Of a stretch of 64,000 bases of DNA, positions 44,896-59,800 are shown piece after piece. Source of the DNA: Pelecanus crispus. Taxonomy: Eukaryota; Chordata; Aves; Pelecaniformes; Pelecanidae. Location: NCBI RefSeq assembly GCF_030463565.1, contig NC_134653.1, positions 27,589,150 through 27,653,149 on the forward strand, given 5' to 3'. The stretch's first letter is position 1. Each line of letters begins with the position of its first letter. The notes under the pieces are model-generated. The model saw only the letters and a list, made by a program, of their open reading frames with translations, did no database searches and was not told the DNA's origin. A program made the position numbers and the translations under genes.

Positions 44896-47800
44896 CTGGA
44901 AAAAAAAAGATAACAGATAATGGAGTTATAATAAAAATAATATAAAAAAATTAAAAATTAGTAACATCAGGTGTTCACATTTCCCCACTATTACCACATA
45001 CACATGCCCAACAAATGTCATGCTAGCATCCTCATACCATACTGTCTAGGGTTTTTTATCCACAGAGGGCTCTGATCTGGGTAGTCCGCTGGAACGCTGA
45101 GCTGTAGTGGCGGGACGTTTGGAAGATTCTTGTCATCTAGAATGCAAACACACTTCCCATCAGAACAAAGCATTCCTTGCTGGACAGAGGGGTTTTTTGT
45201 GCATAATTCACCTTGGTTTCTAGCCTCTGAACCCCAAGAAGGAACCAGACTGCACATTTCCATTTTTATTGGAAGCCAGTCTCATTGCTCACTTCAACAA
45301 CACTCTTAAATTCTTGGAAAAAAAGCCTGGCAAACATAGGTCCATCTCTTACACATTTCTGCACCTTGGCAATCTCACCATTTCATCAGCTGGACTTCAC
45401 TAAGTTAGACACCTCATTTTTTAAAATTAAGTGCCTTATGTACTAATATTTAGGACAAAAACACTTCAGATTTCTCAAACAAAGGGGAGGAGTACAGAAT
45501 CTATTTTCCCTATTGGGATCCAAAGAGCAAAACAAGTTAATAGACTGTAACAGTTTATGCTTATTCAGCTCAGACAAAAAAAGGATGCAATTTGAATTTC
45601 TTTCTTGAACATACACCATTGTCAGTGATCATTAGTACAAACTGAAATAGACCCTCCCAAAAATTAACTCAACACTTCTCTAGCTCTGTCCTAGTTGTTG
45701 GAGGCAGAATAATTCTCACGTATCGGTATAGGTCAAATAGGGAATCAAGATTGTTGCTAGCAACAAGTAATTTTCTAGACAGTAAATAAGATTACCAATT
45801 GCAGCTTCAGTGCAAAGAAAGGATCAGTGTGAATGAAATCTATAGGTGCACCCTGAAGCAGCCTGTGCAGAATGTCACTATTAAGCAGCGCTATGAACCT
45901 GGTAAGTATAGACTTCATGTAGAAGTCACAGGTTGCCAAGATTCAAGACTGTTAGCAAAAAAACTCTTCAAATTTCTACAACCAAGCTCAGCACTTCTTT
46001 CTGAATACAGCCCTTAGTTCCTTCCTGCTTACCTAGCTTGCATATGAGATGAACTGTGCCATTATTACTGCAGTGGGAAGGGTCCAGGTTCACCAGGAAT
46101 TTAGGATTTAATCTTGCAACTTCCCCTTGTAAGACATTTGGTATGGTCTGTCTTTCATCCTCTTCATATTTCCGTTTTCGAGGGGAAACAACTGGGGCCC
46201 TATGTAACATACAGTCCACAAAAGGACTAGGTGAAAATGTTATGCCAACGCTGCATTTGTCAAATACTTTACAGACGTAAAAAGGAAAGCTATAACTCAC
46301 ACCCATCCATAAACCCACCCGTTCTTTCAATAGTTTCTACAAATAAGTATTTTTGCCTTAAATAATGAACATTTAAGACAGACAGCAGGTCAATAATACA
46401 TACGTAATTGGTGGTCCATGAATCGCAGTCATAGCTGGCATAAATGTACGGTAAAGGGAATGGTTGAAGACTGGTGAACGGATGTTGGCCAAAACAGCAT
46501 CCAAAAGTGGCTGACACAAGTACTGCTGTTTGGTGGGGGGCACTGGAGGAGGTGGTGGAGTAGGCTAAAACACAAGAGAAGCCCCTTTTCTTTTAATCAT
46601 CATCTCTACTATTGATTCTGCAAAATTTTATAGCAGTAAACTGCCAATGCATGAAATGCAAAGGATTCTGAAAACTGCATACAGTAACATTAAAAAAACC
46701 AAAAAAGTCCTCAGCTTTAATTTAGGAAGTCTGTCCTGAAATCAGCTGCAGAAGTTCATAGAAAGAATTACTCAAGCCTTTGCACAAAGCACAAGAATTT
46801 CAAAGGTCCATTAACAGATACGTATAGGTGACTTACATGAAGTAAATGCTTGCCCATTTTTTCCTGTTTTCTTATTTTGTCCAACCTTACCTGAAGTCTT
46901 AACAGCACAAGCAACAAGAAAGGCAAAAAATTATCTTGCCAAATTATAAGACCTTTTGGAACGAATTGTTTATCTCTTGCTAGCGCAAAGCGTTACATAC
47001 CACAGCCATATCATTTTTCAGCTTCTCCAGAGCAATTTCGCATTTCTGCAGTGTCTTCAGAGGGCACCTGCAGAAAAGGAGAAATTTCATCACCACAAAA
47101 TGGTCACCTCAGCTGAAGTGTTTCTGCTATCTAAGCCCCACAGACAGCTTCAGTGCCAACATGGCTGTATGCCAAACATTTCTAAATTTCTGGAAGACCT
47201 GGGGAATCTGATGTTCAGCCAAAAGGAAAAAGAGTTACCGTTTTGAAGGGTCAGTTAGGATATCCAAGAGACTCTTCATTTTACTCAGGTCCTTCTTCCT
47301 ATCTGAAATAATATCAGAAACACAAACACTGACTAGAAGAATAGCTTCCATACTTGCAGACAGAAATACAGTATACTGTTAGAAATGAAAAAAATGAGCC
47401 AACACTAAAGAAAGCAGTGAGGATCAAAGATCTTTCATCTAATCTACTTGCATCTATGCCATTATAATTGCATCTATCAATCTAATTGAATACGAGATGA
47501 ACTGTGCATTATTACTGCAGTGGGAAGGGTCCAGGTTCACCAGGAATTTAGGATTTAATCTTGCAACTTCCCCTTGTAAGACATATCCATTGCATAAGCT
47601 CTGTGTGTCTCAAAAACATCAGAAATACAGGAAAAGTGATGGGAATTTAAGGATGAGGATTTTACCCACTCTTCACAGTAAAATCTTTAGTCATAGGCAA
47701 GAAAGAGCAACTAACTTTCACTGCATTTTTAATCCCTGGAATAGAAACCATCACAAACGGCAAGGCACTGCTTCTTTCATCAGAAGAGATCACTGACAGA

Positions 47801-50800
47801 GAGAAATGCATGACTAAATATAGGGAACCTCACCTTCATTTTTATCTATTTTATTGATCATCCTCCGGAGTGGCTCAATGTATTTTGATAGCTGTTTGAG
47901 TTTCTCCAGGTACTGTTGCTCCTCTGACTGGCTAGAACTGGCTGGACTCATGACAGAATTTGGATTTCCTGGTAAGAAGTAAAGACTATGTGTCACAGGG
48001 ATGATAAAAGATACTGCAGAACAACATTCTCACATTTCAGAATCGAGATCTGAAATGTGGCACTCTCAAAGTGTATCTCACGTCAAATATCCAAATCCAC
48101 AATTGGATGCCCTCTACAGTTTAAGTGCTTGTCCAACCCTCTAATCTTTGTGTAGAAATAACATATTCTGTGGACAGAACAGCAATTCGCATTTAATACA
48201 ACTTTTTTCTGAAAAGGTCCAACATTTCATATACCCATTTTCTAGGTCCTCGTTTTGCCTTCACTGGTGCATTAAACACTACATCAACACACTGAATTTG
48301 CTGCAGTTTTCCTTAAGTCGGTGCTTTCCAAACTGCAGAGCACACAACACTGGTATGGGAAGGAGCCGGTATGTTACTTCTATTCACTGTATCAGAAACT
48401 GCTTATTACATCTGGGAGAGAGAAGAGCACAAGTGTCAGAGTACACCTAGGAAGGTGTTTTGGAGCAAAGCAGCCTGCTGCCTGTGATTAAGTGGTTACA
48501 TCCTTTACAACTGCATGCTGTTGCTAACGATTCCTTCCTGCATGGAACTAAGGAATCATTATGCCTCTATACTCTTGCTCCATTAAATTAAGTATCATTC
48601 TTTTTTCAAAAGATTGGGGGAGTTAGAAAAGCCCATTACATAGGTCAGTGATGAGAAAAGAGGTTTCAATTGATTTTGATTTGAAGTATCCATGTTGTTG
48701 TGTTATGTGGTGCATGTGACATGTTTACTACTTGCAATGCTGGCTGCTTTGTAGAGCTCAAGTTTACATCATGTCAAACAATAACAGGTTTCCTGGGAAC
48801 TATTACAGTTACCAAACATACCCCAACTCACGGTCTGCAGTATAGTTTTCAGATCATTTACCTGGAGTGTTTAAAGGACCTGGGGATGGGACACTGAAGT
48901 TCTGAGGTGTTCGTGCAGCTGCTGGGCTCTGGGATGGTTGTGGAGATGGACTGGGGAGAAAGCTGCTGGGTGATGGAGCTGGGCCAGAGCTGAAAAATAA
49001 GCATAAAATCAAACCTGCCAGAATCTGACAAGGAAGCCTGATCAGCCTGTGAGCAGATATGCTTTTAGTAAGCATTGTTATGGCACACTGTAGCTCTGCC
49101 AGTAGGCTTGGTGAGGATTTGGTACACAACTTCTTTATTTAAAATGGGGGTTTTCACAGTATGTTCAGCACGATTCCACCTGTGCTCTCACTGAAGTTGA
49201 TGTTAAAATTCTTTCACTTCAATGGAAACAGAGTAAGATATATCAAATGCTTCTGAAAACCTCACCCTTATGGCACCAACAAAGGTCCTCAAAAGTCGCA
49301 GTCTAGCTCACCTGACATTTGAATTTGGCTGAGAAGTTGGCTGGCCTGGCTGAGGAGATGGCTGCGGCTGTGGTGGTGGAGGCATTGATTGGGGCGTTTG
49401 AGCTTGTTGGACAGGAGATGGGGATGACATCATGGTAATATTATTCTGGCTGACCTGAAATGCGGAAAAATATAAGATCAATAACAACAAAAGGGAGTAG
49501 AGGATGGGAACCTAACTAAAAGGCTTTACCTATGGAGAAAAGCGTATCCTCATCCCTACAAGAAATGAAAGTGTTAGTTTCCTGTTCTCCCTCATAATGA
49601 CAGTCCCACCTGTATCACTCTTGAGGCTCTCAGGGCAGTACTCCGTATCAACTTTACTAGAAATAACCATTAAAACTGCACATAATTTGAATAACTGTAT
49701 AATAATTGTTTTTCACTTCCCTAACCATCATGTTGCAATTACAATTTCAGAAGTGCCGTCTGAAAAACCTGTATTTTATTAGAACTAAAGAAGAGCAGGA
49801 AGAAAAGACAGTTCTAACTTGAGAATTAACAGCCACAAAAAAAACACTCCTTATTTTGACATTTTAATTACAGTCTTCAGAGGTCTGTCAGACTTGACTG
49901 TAGCTTCCCAACTGGTTTTCTTTAGGAGGAAGGAAGAAAGAAAAAAAAAAAAATTAAGTAAACCAAACCACCAACATCTTGTTTAAATATTCAGCTTTGA
50001 AAGTCTGGGCAGAGATAGAAACACTCCAAACTGAATGGCTGGACAGAAAAAAAATGAAGTAGCTTTCTGACCTTTGGAGAATGATGAGGTATGCCTAAAG
50101 GACAAAAAGACAAATAAGAGCATTTCCAGAACAGCACCAAACTCTGGGTAATAACTAAGTTTATTCTACACACTCTGAAGTGCCAGAGCCAGATGATGCT
50201 CAAATTAGAGCAACTTCTCACATTTGTTCTAATGGACATCTTTCCCCTTGGTCACTTAAAACCAAACAAAAAAACCTGTATCATGGCCAGGACCATGGTA
50301 TAGTAATGCAGATATTACGTGATCGTGTTTAAGACACACGCAGAGTTCTTATGGCCTGAGGCTATAAATAAGTACATACAAAGATAAACTGAGTTAGCCC
50401 ACAGAGGCCACATATTGTGACTCAGTAACCCACGTGTCCATTCTGTAAGTCATTGATTAGCACCTTTATGAATTAACAACTGTTTCCCAGAGTCTAAATA
50501 ATTTTTAAGCAAAGGTCCCAGTAAATCCACAAGTCCCAGACACTTCATGGGCACTGCAATTGGTGTTGTCCTTCACTCACTCGTTAAATATCCATCTAAC
50601 TCATCCAACTGTTTCCAGAGGACATGACATTTAGCACGTTAAAAAGTAAGCATTGTATGGTCTACTTTTGCATGTATGCACTGAATATGACAGGAAATGC
50701 TTTGCTTGGAATATCACATTACAGCTATGCAAGAGGACATGCTCCACTAAAAAAGCCCAAACAATCTCCAGCCAAGTGCAAATGTGAAACTACTGAACTT

Positions 50801-53800
50801 GAAAATACTAGTTTAAAGCATAGTTTAAAATCAAATGCAGCCTGACATGCTATGATTTTTTTTCCTCCAATATTCAATAACCCCATTACCTTCACTACCT
50901 CTCCTACAAAGATATCTAGAACAAGTGAGGATGAAATGATGTTTTAAATCAGCTATTATAACTTCCTTTTCTCCATAATCAACAAATACTGAGACTGTGC
51001 TTACTGTTTTTCACAGGAGGTAGATTCTTTAACAGTATGTGTCTCCTCAACAGTTGGAAAAGCATTTCTGAGACTGAAAAGCATAGTCTGCCTCCCACAG
51101 AAACCAAGCCTCTCACCACTGTTTGGAAGGAAGCTAGGATGAACATTACAAAAAGCAATCCCTGATTTTTTTACAATTGTATTTAACATTCTGTTAAATA
51201 GCAAGTGATTTAGAACTTACCCATATGGATACTGCACACATTTTTCATCAAGTCAAGCTAAGACCACTTTTGAGTGGTTCATCACTTCCTGAAAATCAAG
51301 CCCCTTTTAAGTGTCTCAAGTTGGTTACATAAAATTACTTCTGAAAACTTAAATCCTTGTGTTTTGGGAAGGAAGGAGAAAGATTTTATTAGGGTTTTTG
51401 CCAGATTTAAACTTCTGTATCTATTTCAACACCAAGGTCCCTTCACATTAATTTACAAATGTTACAGAAAAGCGAAGAAAAGAACATGCAGCATCTACTG
51501 TGCACATAAGCATAGAACGAATTAGAACTTTTTCTGCATTACCCCTTCTCATTTAAGTACATGCATAAGCAAACAGCTTTTCTTCTTGCAACAGGTTTGC
51601 TCTCTGCCAGCTTCATTTCAGAATACCAAAGGCTAATGTCTAATATTAAGCAAAATTGTGACATTTTCAAAAACATATATTCAGAAGTATGCAATTCTGA
51701 ATTTACTGCCCTACTTTTCTTTGAAAGCAGTTAATTTGCTATATAGCAATTTCAGATGTCTTCCTATAGAACAGATCTAAAGATGCTTTCAGCTTTAGAT
51801 TTCTACATCGTTTGCAGGATATGGATTAAGATTATAACAATTTAATGAAATTTCAACTTCTAGGGAATGCTCTATCCCAGCTGAAACCAGGACACTCTTT
51901 CTGACTGATTCCCACTAAAAAGAAGGCTTAAAAATACCCAAAACCCAAAAATACCCAATAAACCCAAAAGACAAAAAAACCCTCCCTCTAGAGCTTTAAC
52001 TCCATTAAACTCATTTAACTCCAGAGCTAAGCCATGGTTACTGACCATTTGCTTACCCTTCATCTTCAACATATACAAGAAAATGCAACTATGTATTTTT
52101 TCACTGCAGGATCAGAGTTTCTATATCTACAAGCATATTCATGGACCGCCATTACAGTCCACTGAACGTGAATTTACTCTGCAACTCTACAGTGACCTGA
52201 TCATGACACCAAGCCCTAATTTTCTGAAGTCTTGCCCAAAAGATATTTAGGCTTGCAAGACAAAAGTTTGCACTTAATATCCACTAAATCAAAGCTATTC
52301 TTACTGTTAAGAGTGCACCATGCTGGAAGATGAACTTAGCTATGAGGCCTACCTCCAGTTTGCTGAGTCTCAGGCAAGGAACAGCACTCAGTCAGTAAGG
52401 CTAGCGAGAGTTTTTCAGAAGCTCCCGGTAGCAAGAGTGTACAATATGCAGAAGCTAACGGCAAGGAAAAAGAGACAGCAACAAGGAAGTGATGGATAAT
52501 AATGAGGAACAGTAGAAACACTTTTAGCCTAAAGGAAAACTCTAGAAAGCATTTACACTACTGTACTTACAGTTCCAATGTTAAGCCAGTAAGCACAGCC
52601 TTGCCTACTCTGTTGCAAACTGGGTTTAAAGTTCACCATTATGCTGCTTTACGTGACAAAATGGTAACACTGCAGAGCTTCAAACAACTTCAGATACAGG
52701 TTTCCATATTCCCAGTCAGGCCAGTATCCCTTGCTTTATTTTAATATTAACTCAGTTTTACTTTTTTCCCCCTGTATTTTCAGTTTGCTGAAGATTTCTG
52801 TGCCAACAATAAATTGGAAGTTCATACTATTGCAGACTGCAATAAATTTATAGACAGAACTTGAAGGTTTTGACACTAGAAATATAGGAGAATGATTGGT
52901 ATTAGCACATTAGTTAGCTAATTGCTAAAGCAAAAGCTAAGTATTGGATTAATCTTTTAAAATTTGAAGATCAGCAGGTTTCTTAAGCCAATCCAAATAC
53001 GGTATATGAAACTTCTTTTAGCTGTTCAAAAAGTGCCACCACTAACATTTATTGTAGTTCATGTTTGGTAACTATTCAGGCACAAACAAACTTTGGCTAA
53101 GGAAAAAAAAAAAAAAAACCCAAAACCAAAAACCCAAAACAAAAACCCATCAGTTCTAGTTCTCTGGCAATTCAAAAGACCAGGATATTGTGGAATACAA
53201 TGCCATATCAGTAAACATATTCTTCTGATTGAAAACACCATAATAGCAAAAAAAAACCCAACCAAACAAAAAACCCACTGCAGAATCAACTGAGCCTTGT
53301 GATAAAAAAAGGACAGATTGACTATTGTGTCATATGCGGTAAAAATAAATAGCCACACAGTATTGATATCACATCTGGTCCTTTTGTTGAAAGATATTCT
53401 TCAGTGCAATACCAAGATTCTTTTCTAAAGAGAAAAAGACACTCTGAACTACCTGTCACCACGTCTAAATGGCTTTTGATACTGTAGTCAAGGAAACAAC
53501 AGTCTCTTAAACCAGTAATTGATAACCAGGTATAGGCTACAGCCCTTTACTGCTATTGTGAACAGCTGCAAGGACTCTGATGACAAGGAAGTACTAACAT
53601 ATCCAACAGACAATATTATTTAATCATTTTACAAAATAAAGAGGCATAAATGACAACATTTCTAATTTCTAATCCACCTAGAACCTGAACAAAATGTTTC
53701 AGCAGACAGCACTAGAGATTCATGCTGATCCAGAGCTGTCAAGTATATAGCATGTCAGACTGGCTTTAAAAACATGCTTCCCACCTCCATTAAACCATGA

Positions 53801-56800
53801 CTCACTCACTCATCCTACCACCTGCTTAGGAGTAATTTTCACACCGATCACTGTTCATAAAGAAATTTCCTTTCTTCTTCTGCCTTCTCTAGTTGTTCAG
53901 TCTTCTACATCATTTTCACAATCCTTAGCATGCTACTGAGAGCACTCCTTGATGACCAATTCACTTGGTGTCAGAAATCAAAGCTCCTCAATAACCACAC
54001 ACATGACAGCACTAAAAGATCAGCCTATGGCACTGAATGCTTAAACTAAAGGTCTTTTCTTATGACCCAAATATTAAATATAAGCCAATCTAATACTTAA
54101 ATACCTATCGGAAGGCCTCATCATCAAACCAAACATTGTGACTACTTCACATGGGAGATGATTGGACTGGATGATCTTAAAGGTCTTTTCCAACCTAAAT
54201 GATTCTATGGTTTAGTGGGCATGGTGGTGTTGGGTTGATGGTTGGACTGATGATCTTAGAGATCCTTTCCAACCTTAATGATTCCTAGTTTTTACTTTCA
54301 TTAAAAAATAATCCAGCCACCAAGCCAGGAAACATGAAATTACTACTGTACCCTTAACTGGTTTAGTGGTGGACTTGGTAATGTTATGTTAATGGTTGGA
54401 CTGGATGATCTTAAAGGTCTTTTCCAACCTAAATGATTCTATGATTGTCTCAGTATATATAAACTGCTACAGCAAATAAAGCTCCAAGTAAATTCTCCTT
54501 TGACTCAACAGCTATGCCTGGGTTTTATTTCAGTTAACATATCAACAATGACCTGGTTTGAAATGACCATCCATCTTAAACCAGAAACAACAGATGTGTC
54601 TGCCTAAGTTTGCAAAATCTTTCTGGTCACTGTATCTACCTTAGCAAATTCCTGAGAAGAAAAGGCTGTGCCTACTACACTTGATGCAGCAGCACTAGGA
54701 AGCAGAGTTTCAGACATTCCACAGCCCCACAACAAGCTTGCAAAGGAAATAAAAATGCAAAGAGTGAAGAAACTTTCATTAAACCTATGAACAAAATGCA
54801 GCAGTATTAAGAACTAAAACTGCACCTGCTATTAAATTTGAAAATTAGCATCTAGAAGAACAAGACATGAGGTTCATGAGTAACAGATAGAAAAATGCAG
54901 TTGAATGCTATTCCACCATCAAACTACGATACGCATTTAAACCAGCACCAACCACATAGGGCTCAGCAAACTTCTGCAGAGCAGAGCAGTGCCTCGTTTT
55001 GTGACTTACTGGTAAGAACTCAGTTTCATTTCATTCTAGTTCTCCCCATTCCCGCTCCCCCAATATGACACATTTTGCTTGCAAAACATGACTGTGAGGT
55101 CTTTAGTAGATCCAGACCTGCACCAGGCAGATGCAGTACTCTGACCTCACGCATCTTCCAGCAACAGCTGGATAGGTGCTGCCAGCCTGCCTACACAGGT
55201 TCTTCTCTGGTGCAGGTACAAGTGGAATCCTTCTGGCCGTTCCTCTTACAAAACCATGAAAGAACAGAACAGCTCCATTTTTCTTGGTCCCTGATACCAT
55301 GCCAAGAAGCTACTCAAACTGAAATGAGCCAAGTTTACTATTAATGAAAGAAGCACCTGTACAGAGCATGAACACATAAGGTCCCAGGCACAACTCAGCC
55401 AGCACACTGCAGTATTGACTGGCAACACTCTCATAAATGCACACTTGTGGAGTATGGACAGAGACTAAACAGAAACCACAAAGTTCTAATTTGAGACTTA
55501 ATTATGAACACAGAAGTGTTTCAAATGTTAAAATAAATATCTATGCCACTTAAAAAATGCTTTATTTGATATCCCAAGCTCTCAGAAAACCTATTATTTA
55601 AAATGAAAAAGGATCCATAAAAAACCTAAACAGCCCAATACCCTGAGTAACACCAGCAAGTTAGTTGTTTGATGAAAAAGTGAACTTCCCCTTGCTTGAA
55701 AGCAAGTGCTATACAATCACGTATTGAATGCTTTGCACAATTCCTGACACAATGTGCTTTGACTCAGTAAATACCTGTGGCATTTGCTGTCCGCCCAAAG
55801 GAATGGAGCTTGGCGGCGTAGCAGACACAGCGGTGGTAGGCGGGAACCGTGGTCTTATTTGCATCCCACCTCGGGCCATAGGTGCGGTGATCATCTTTGA
55901 GGACAGAGGGACAACAGACAAAAGTAATCGCAAAACAAGAAATGCAGTGCACTGGCAGGATGAGAAGCACATGCAACCTCCAGGAATTAGGGGGAGCATG
56001 AAGGGAAGGTTAGTGAGCTTTTCTCTAAAGGTTAACCTAACATGCTAGCTTATAAATCAATCTCCTTTTTATATCCTTTCTATCCATTTTTAGAAAGCAT
56101 CTAATGAATTCTAGGTTTCTTGAGAGAGTCGATATGTAGATTCAAATTCATGGATCAAGGGTTGACTATGCTATCATTTGCACGAAGGGCTTTTCCTAAA
56201 TTTTGCCCGACATCTTAAATTTCTAGAATTCTTGGAAATAAGTACTCTAAGATTGTTGTCAAGAATGTTCCATATAAGAAGCTGTATAATGCCGTAGGTT
56301 TCGGATGTGCTTCCCCCACTGTGGACTCATAGGATTTAGTAGTATTTGCAAATGCAAATTTTGTATTTGCATATAAAAGAATTTGGCAGACAGTTCAACA
56401 GCAACTGTCAGTAGGAATGCTCCACAGTGAGCAAAATTTCAGGCCAACCTAACCTATGACAGTATAACAATGCCAAGACAACAAAAAGGACTTCTGGGTT
56501 TGAAAAAGCTATTCCCTTCCTTTTATAACCCATAGAATAAGTCAAATATATCCTTGTAATTTCCATCATTTTGACAAATACCCATTCCTCTATTACTAAG
56601 CTGTGCTAAAATATTCCGTTATGAGTCCACAATCTGCCTCAAGCTTATTGATGCACTATTTGATTCTCCAGATGTATAGACTGAGCACACCCTAAAGTAC
56701 AATCGTTTAGGACAAATGAAGGTTAACATTAGAATTTGTATTTTAAAATAGTCTTAGGACCATGCTACTCTGCAGCATCTAGAAGTGCCTTTCAGAACCA

Positions 56801-59800
56801 TCAGCCTGCACAAGCCACACAGATTTAATCAGATGTATCTGTGTAGCCCTCTGTTACTTAAAATTTGGTATTAGGCCATATATGCTGAGAATTTACAGCA
56901 AATACAGCAAATTTTTGAGGTAGTATTCAGGTAACTTTGGCAAATTCACTTATCAGTAAAAGAGCTTCTGTTCGGTACTTCAAAGATCTACAGTAAATTT
57001 CTCTTGACTACTTTTTTTTTTCCAGCATACATATTACCAAGAAACCTACACAGGCCCTAACTAACCTACAAGTTAATGAAGTCTCCTTTCAGTAAATGGT
57101 TTGGGGCATTCTTGCTTAGTGTTCTATGTAAATGGACTGAAGCAGCCAGCAACATGTCTCTTGAGAGTCAGAGAATGCATGTGCTTACAATTGTTAAAAA
57201 TAAATAAAATTAAATACAACATAGCAAGACTGAAAAAGGAAAGCAATAACTGATAAAGAAAATTGTGTCAAATTCAGCACAGCTGTTAGTTCACAACATC
57301 AGAGCAATGCAGTCCCTTTCCATCCAGGCAAAGAGGGATGGTCAGAGACAGGATTTCAAAAGGGAAACAAATGAGAGCACTTCAGACATCACACACACAT
57401 GCACATGTACACACACAGCATGCAACAGCCACCACAAGCAAACACAACAACCCAGCACTGGCACAAAGCACAGGTGGATGCTACAAAGTGCAGTGAAGAG
57501 CTACAGTATCAACATGAGAGCTGGTGAAGCAACACAACCCTAACAAAACAAAAACAAACAAAAAAAAAGGGAAATTGCTGGGGGGGGGGGCTGGGGAAAC
57601 CACCTAACATATCCTTCCAGGCACAATCACCCCATCTTAGACCCTTGTGAACGCACATGGATCTCTGGAGAGTGCAAAATCCCAGGGATGTTATGGTGAC
57701 CCGCATGTCCCATCTTGGTCCTGTTTCTCATGCCACACCACCAAAGTGTGAAGATTTAGATTACTTCCTCTGAAGTCAAGGAAGTTAGAAGCATATTCAC
57801 AGTATAAGTGTCTGGCAAACCACTGAACACCAGCATGACAAACTCTGATTCAAAGGCTTGCAGCTGTTTGTTGTATTGTGGTTGGTCAAACATTTATGCA
57901 CATGCACACAATTTTGGTTTTGATTTTTTGTATTTTTTTTTTAAATGTGTGCTTTGGAAAAGAAGTGTATATATAAAGCAACACCAATTTCACTCTCTTA
58001 ACAAAATTGATCTATTTTTCCCATTCTCCAGCTGATTTACATTTATGAAACCTGTGACCCTTTGACAAAGGAGTCAGGAAAGGGGGTTCCAAAGATTTCA
58101 TCTGTTTTATGCAAAGCAATATATCCATGAAGGAGGAGTTCTTGTCAGTCTAAAACCAGAAGACAACCAGAAGTGTTCAAGTACTTTTGGAAAAGATTTA
58201 AACTGAAGGCAAATCCTCCTCCACAAGTGAAACTGATTTATCTCAATTTACAGAATCAAGACTTTTACCCCATAAAAACAGAGAGCAAGCAGAGGAAGAG
58301 AGTCTCCTTCCACTGTAAAATACAAAACCCATTATTTGAAAAAAATGAAATGGATTATAACAATTAGAATCCTGAACCTGTAGTTTTCTTTCATCTAAAA
58401 TCAGAAGATTCAGAATTCTGTAAATATGCAGCTTCTGGTGAGCATCTGTAAGTACTGTGCCACTGCCATTCCACAAAAGGCAGCTCTGATTTTCAAAGAG
58501 CAACAGCCAATCTACATTCTGAGCACCTGAAGGAATTGCACCAGTACAGTGATTTAGACTTTATTAATACTTGACTCCAGTTGATTACAGATTTTCTCTT
58601 GGTGCTGCAAGCACTTGTGTAGCACTCTGCAGTCACTAGGACACTACTTTGTTTATTTATCAGCTTCACCTGTGAGTTACATGCTCACAAGGGCTAGGCA
58701 CCCAAGCAGGGTAACATTGACCTGCATGGTGTCTTTATGACTTCAGAGAGGAACTTCAACACTCACACGGATCCATGTTTAAACTTGGGATTGCTTTTAC
58801 TTTTATGTAGGAAGGATGAATAGAAATTTTACAGAAAAGGAAAAACACAGCCATATCAACCAAAATTCCCAGTCTGAAAGTTCTTAGAGACTAAGTTTAA
58901 ATGTAACAAGCAAAGATTAGGATAAGGTTTGTTTATAACAAAAGCTCCCCTGAACCAAATGAAGAACAGATTTATTAAAAATGCTGATGCTAGTGAAAAA
59001 TGTACTAAATACAAAGCAAAATCTAATCTTAAAAGAAATTTCTTATAAATTAAAGAAAATCCATATACACTTTCAACACCAAAGCTGCATTATAATATTG
59101 TACACAGCCACAATCTTAAAACTAAATATTATATACAGAAAATACTTACACAAGCACAAGAAACCTATTTAATTATTGGATTTCACAGTATTAAGTGAAT
59201 TTTAGTAGACTCATATTGCAATGGCATGAACATAAATGGAGTAAAGCCTATATGTGGAATTTTCTAAACTCCATCCATGATAGATGAGCAATCCCTGACT
59301 TTCCTACACATGTCTGAATAAAGCTGCAATACAAAACCCACTGTAAACCATCTTATCACCCAAAACTTTTCAAATGCACTGTGCTGTTAAGCCACTGGCA
59401 TATGAATTCACTAAACAGGGCAAGAATTAAGTTGACTCTACATAAGCACAATCCATCTGCTTAGGAGTTGAAAAGAGCACCATTAAGTTAGTAAAAAGAA
59501 AAAAAGTCAGAGTGTCCTTCCAGTCAGCCTATGTCCCTGCAGCTCCCACCTGGAAATTATTTAAGAAACAAGCAGAAGTTTTAATTCACATTTCAACTGT
59601 AGAAAGAGAATTCTGTGTTGCTGCCAGTATTGTACCAACTGTACTTACCACTGCTTAGCTTTTACATCCTGTGTTACGTTGACACAAGCAGAAGGACCAA
59701 TACAGAAACAGAACTTAGCCACCAACAAGGATGTGGGCCACATGAGAGTTATGATGGTACAAGACACTATTCCTGATACAAGGCTGGGAGATGTATGTTG

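Larger units (their letters stand above)
47834..49454 (-). other. MED15: Conserved Pro/Ser-rich to C-terminal transition of MED15
   Basis: Exons 6-8 in the window form the low-complexity linker (Pro, Ser and Gln) that separates the Gln-rich middle from the structured C-terminal region that docks in the Mediator tail. Given as a domain boundary, not a separate gene. Confidence 0.7.
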
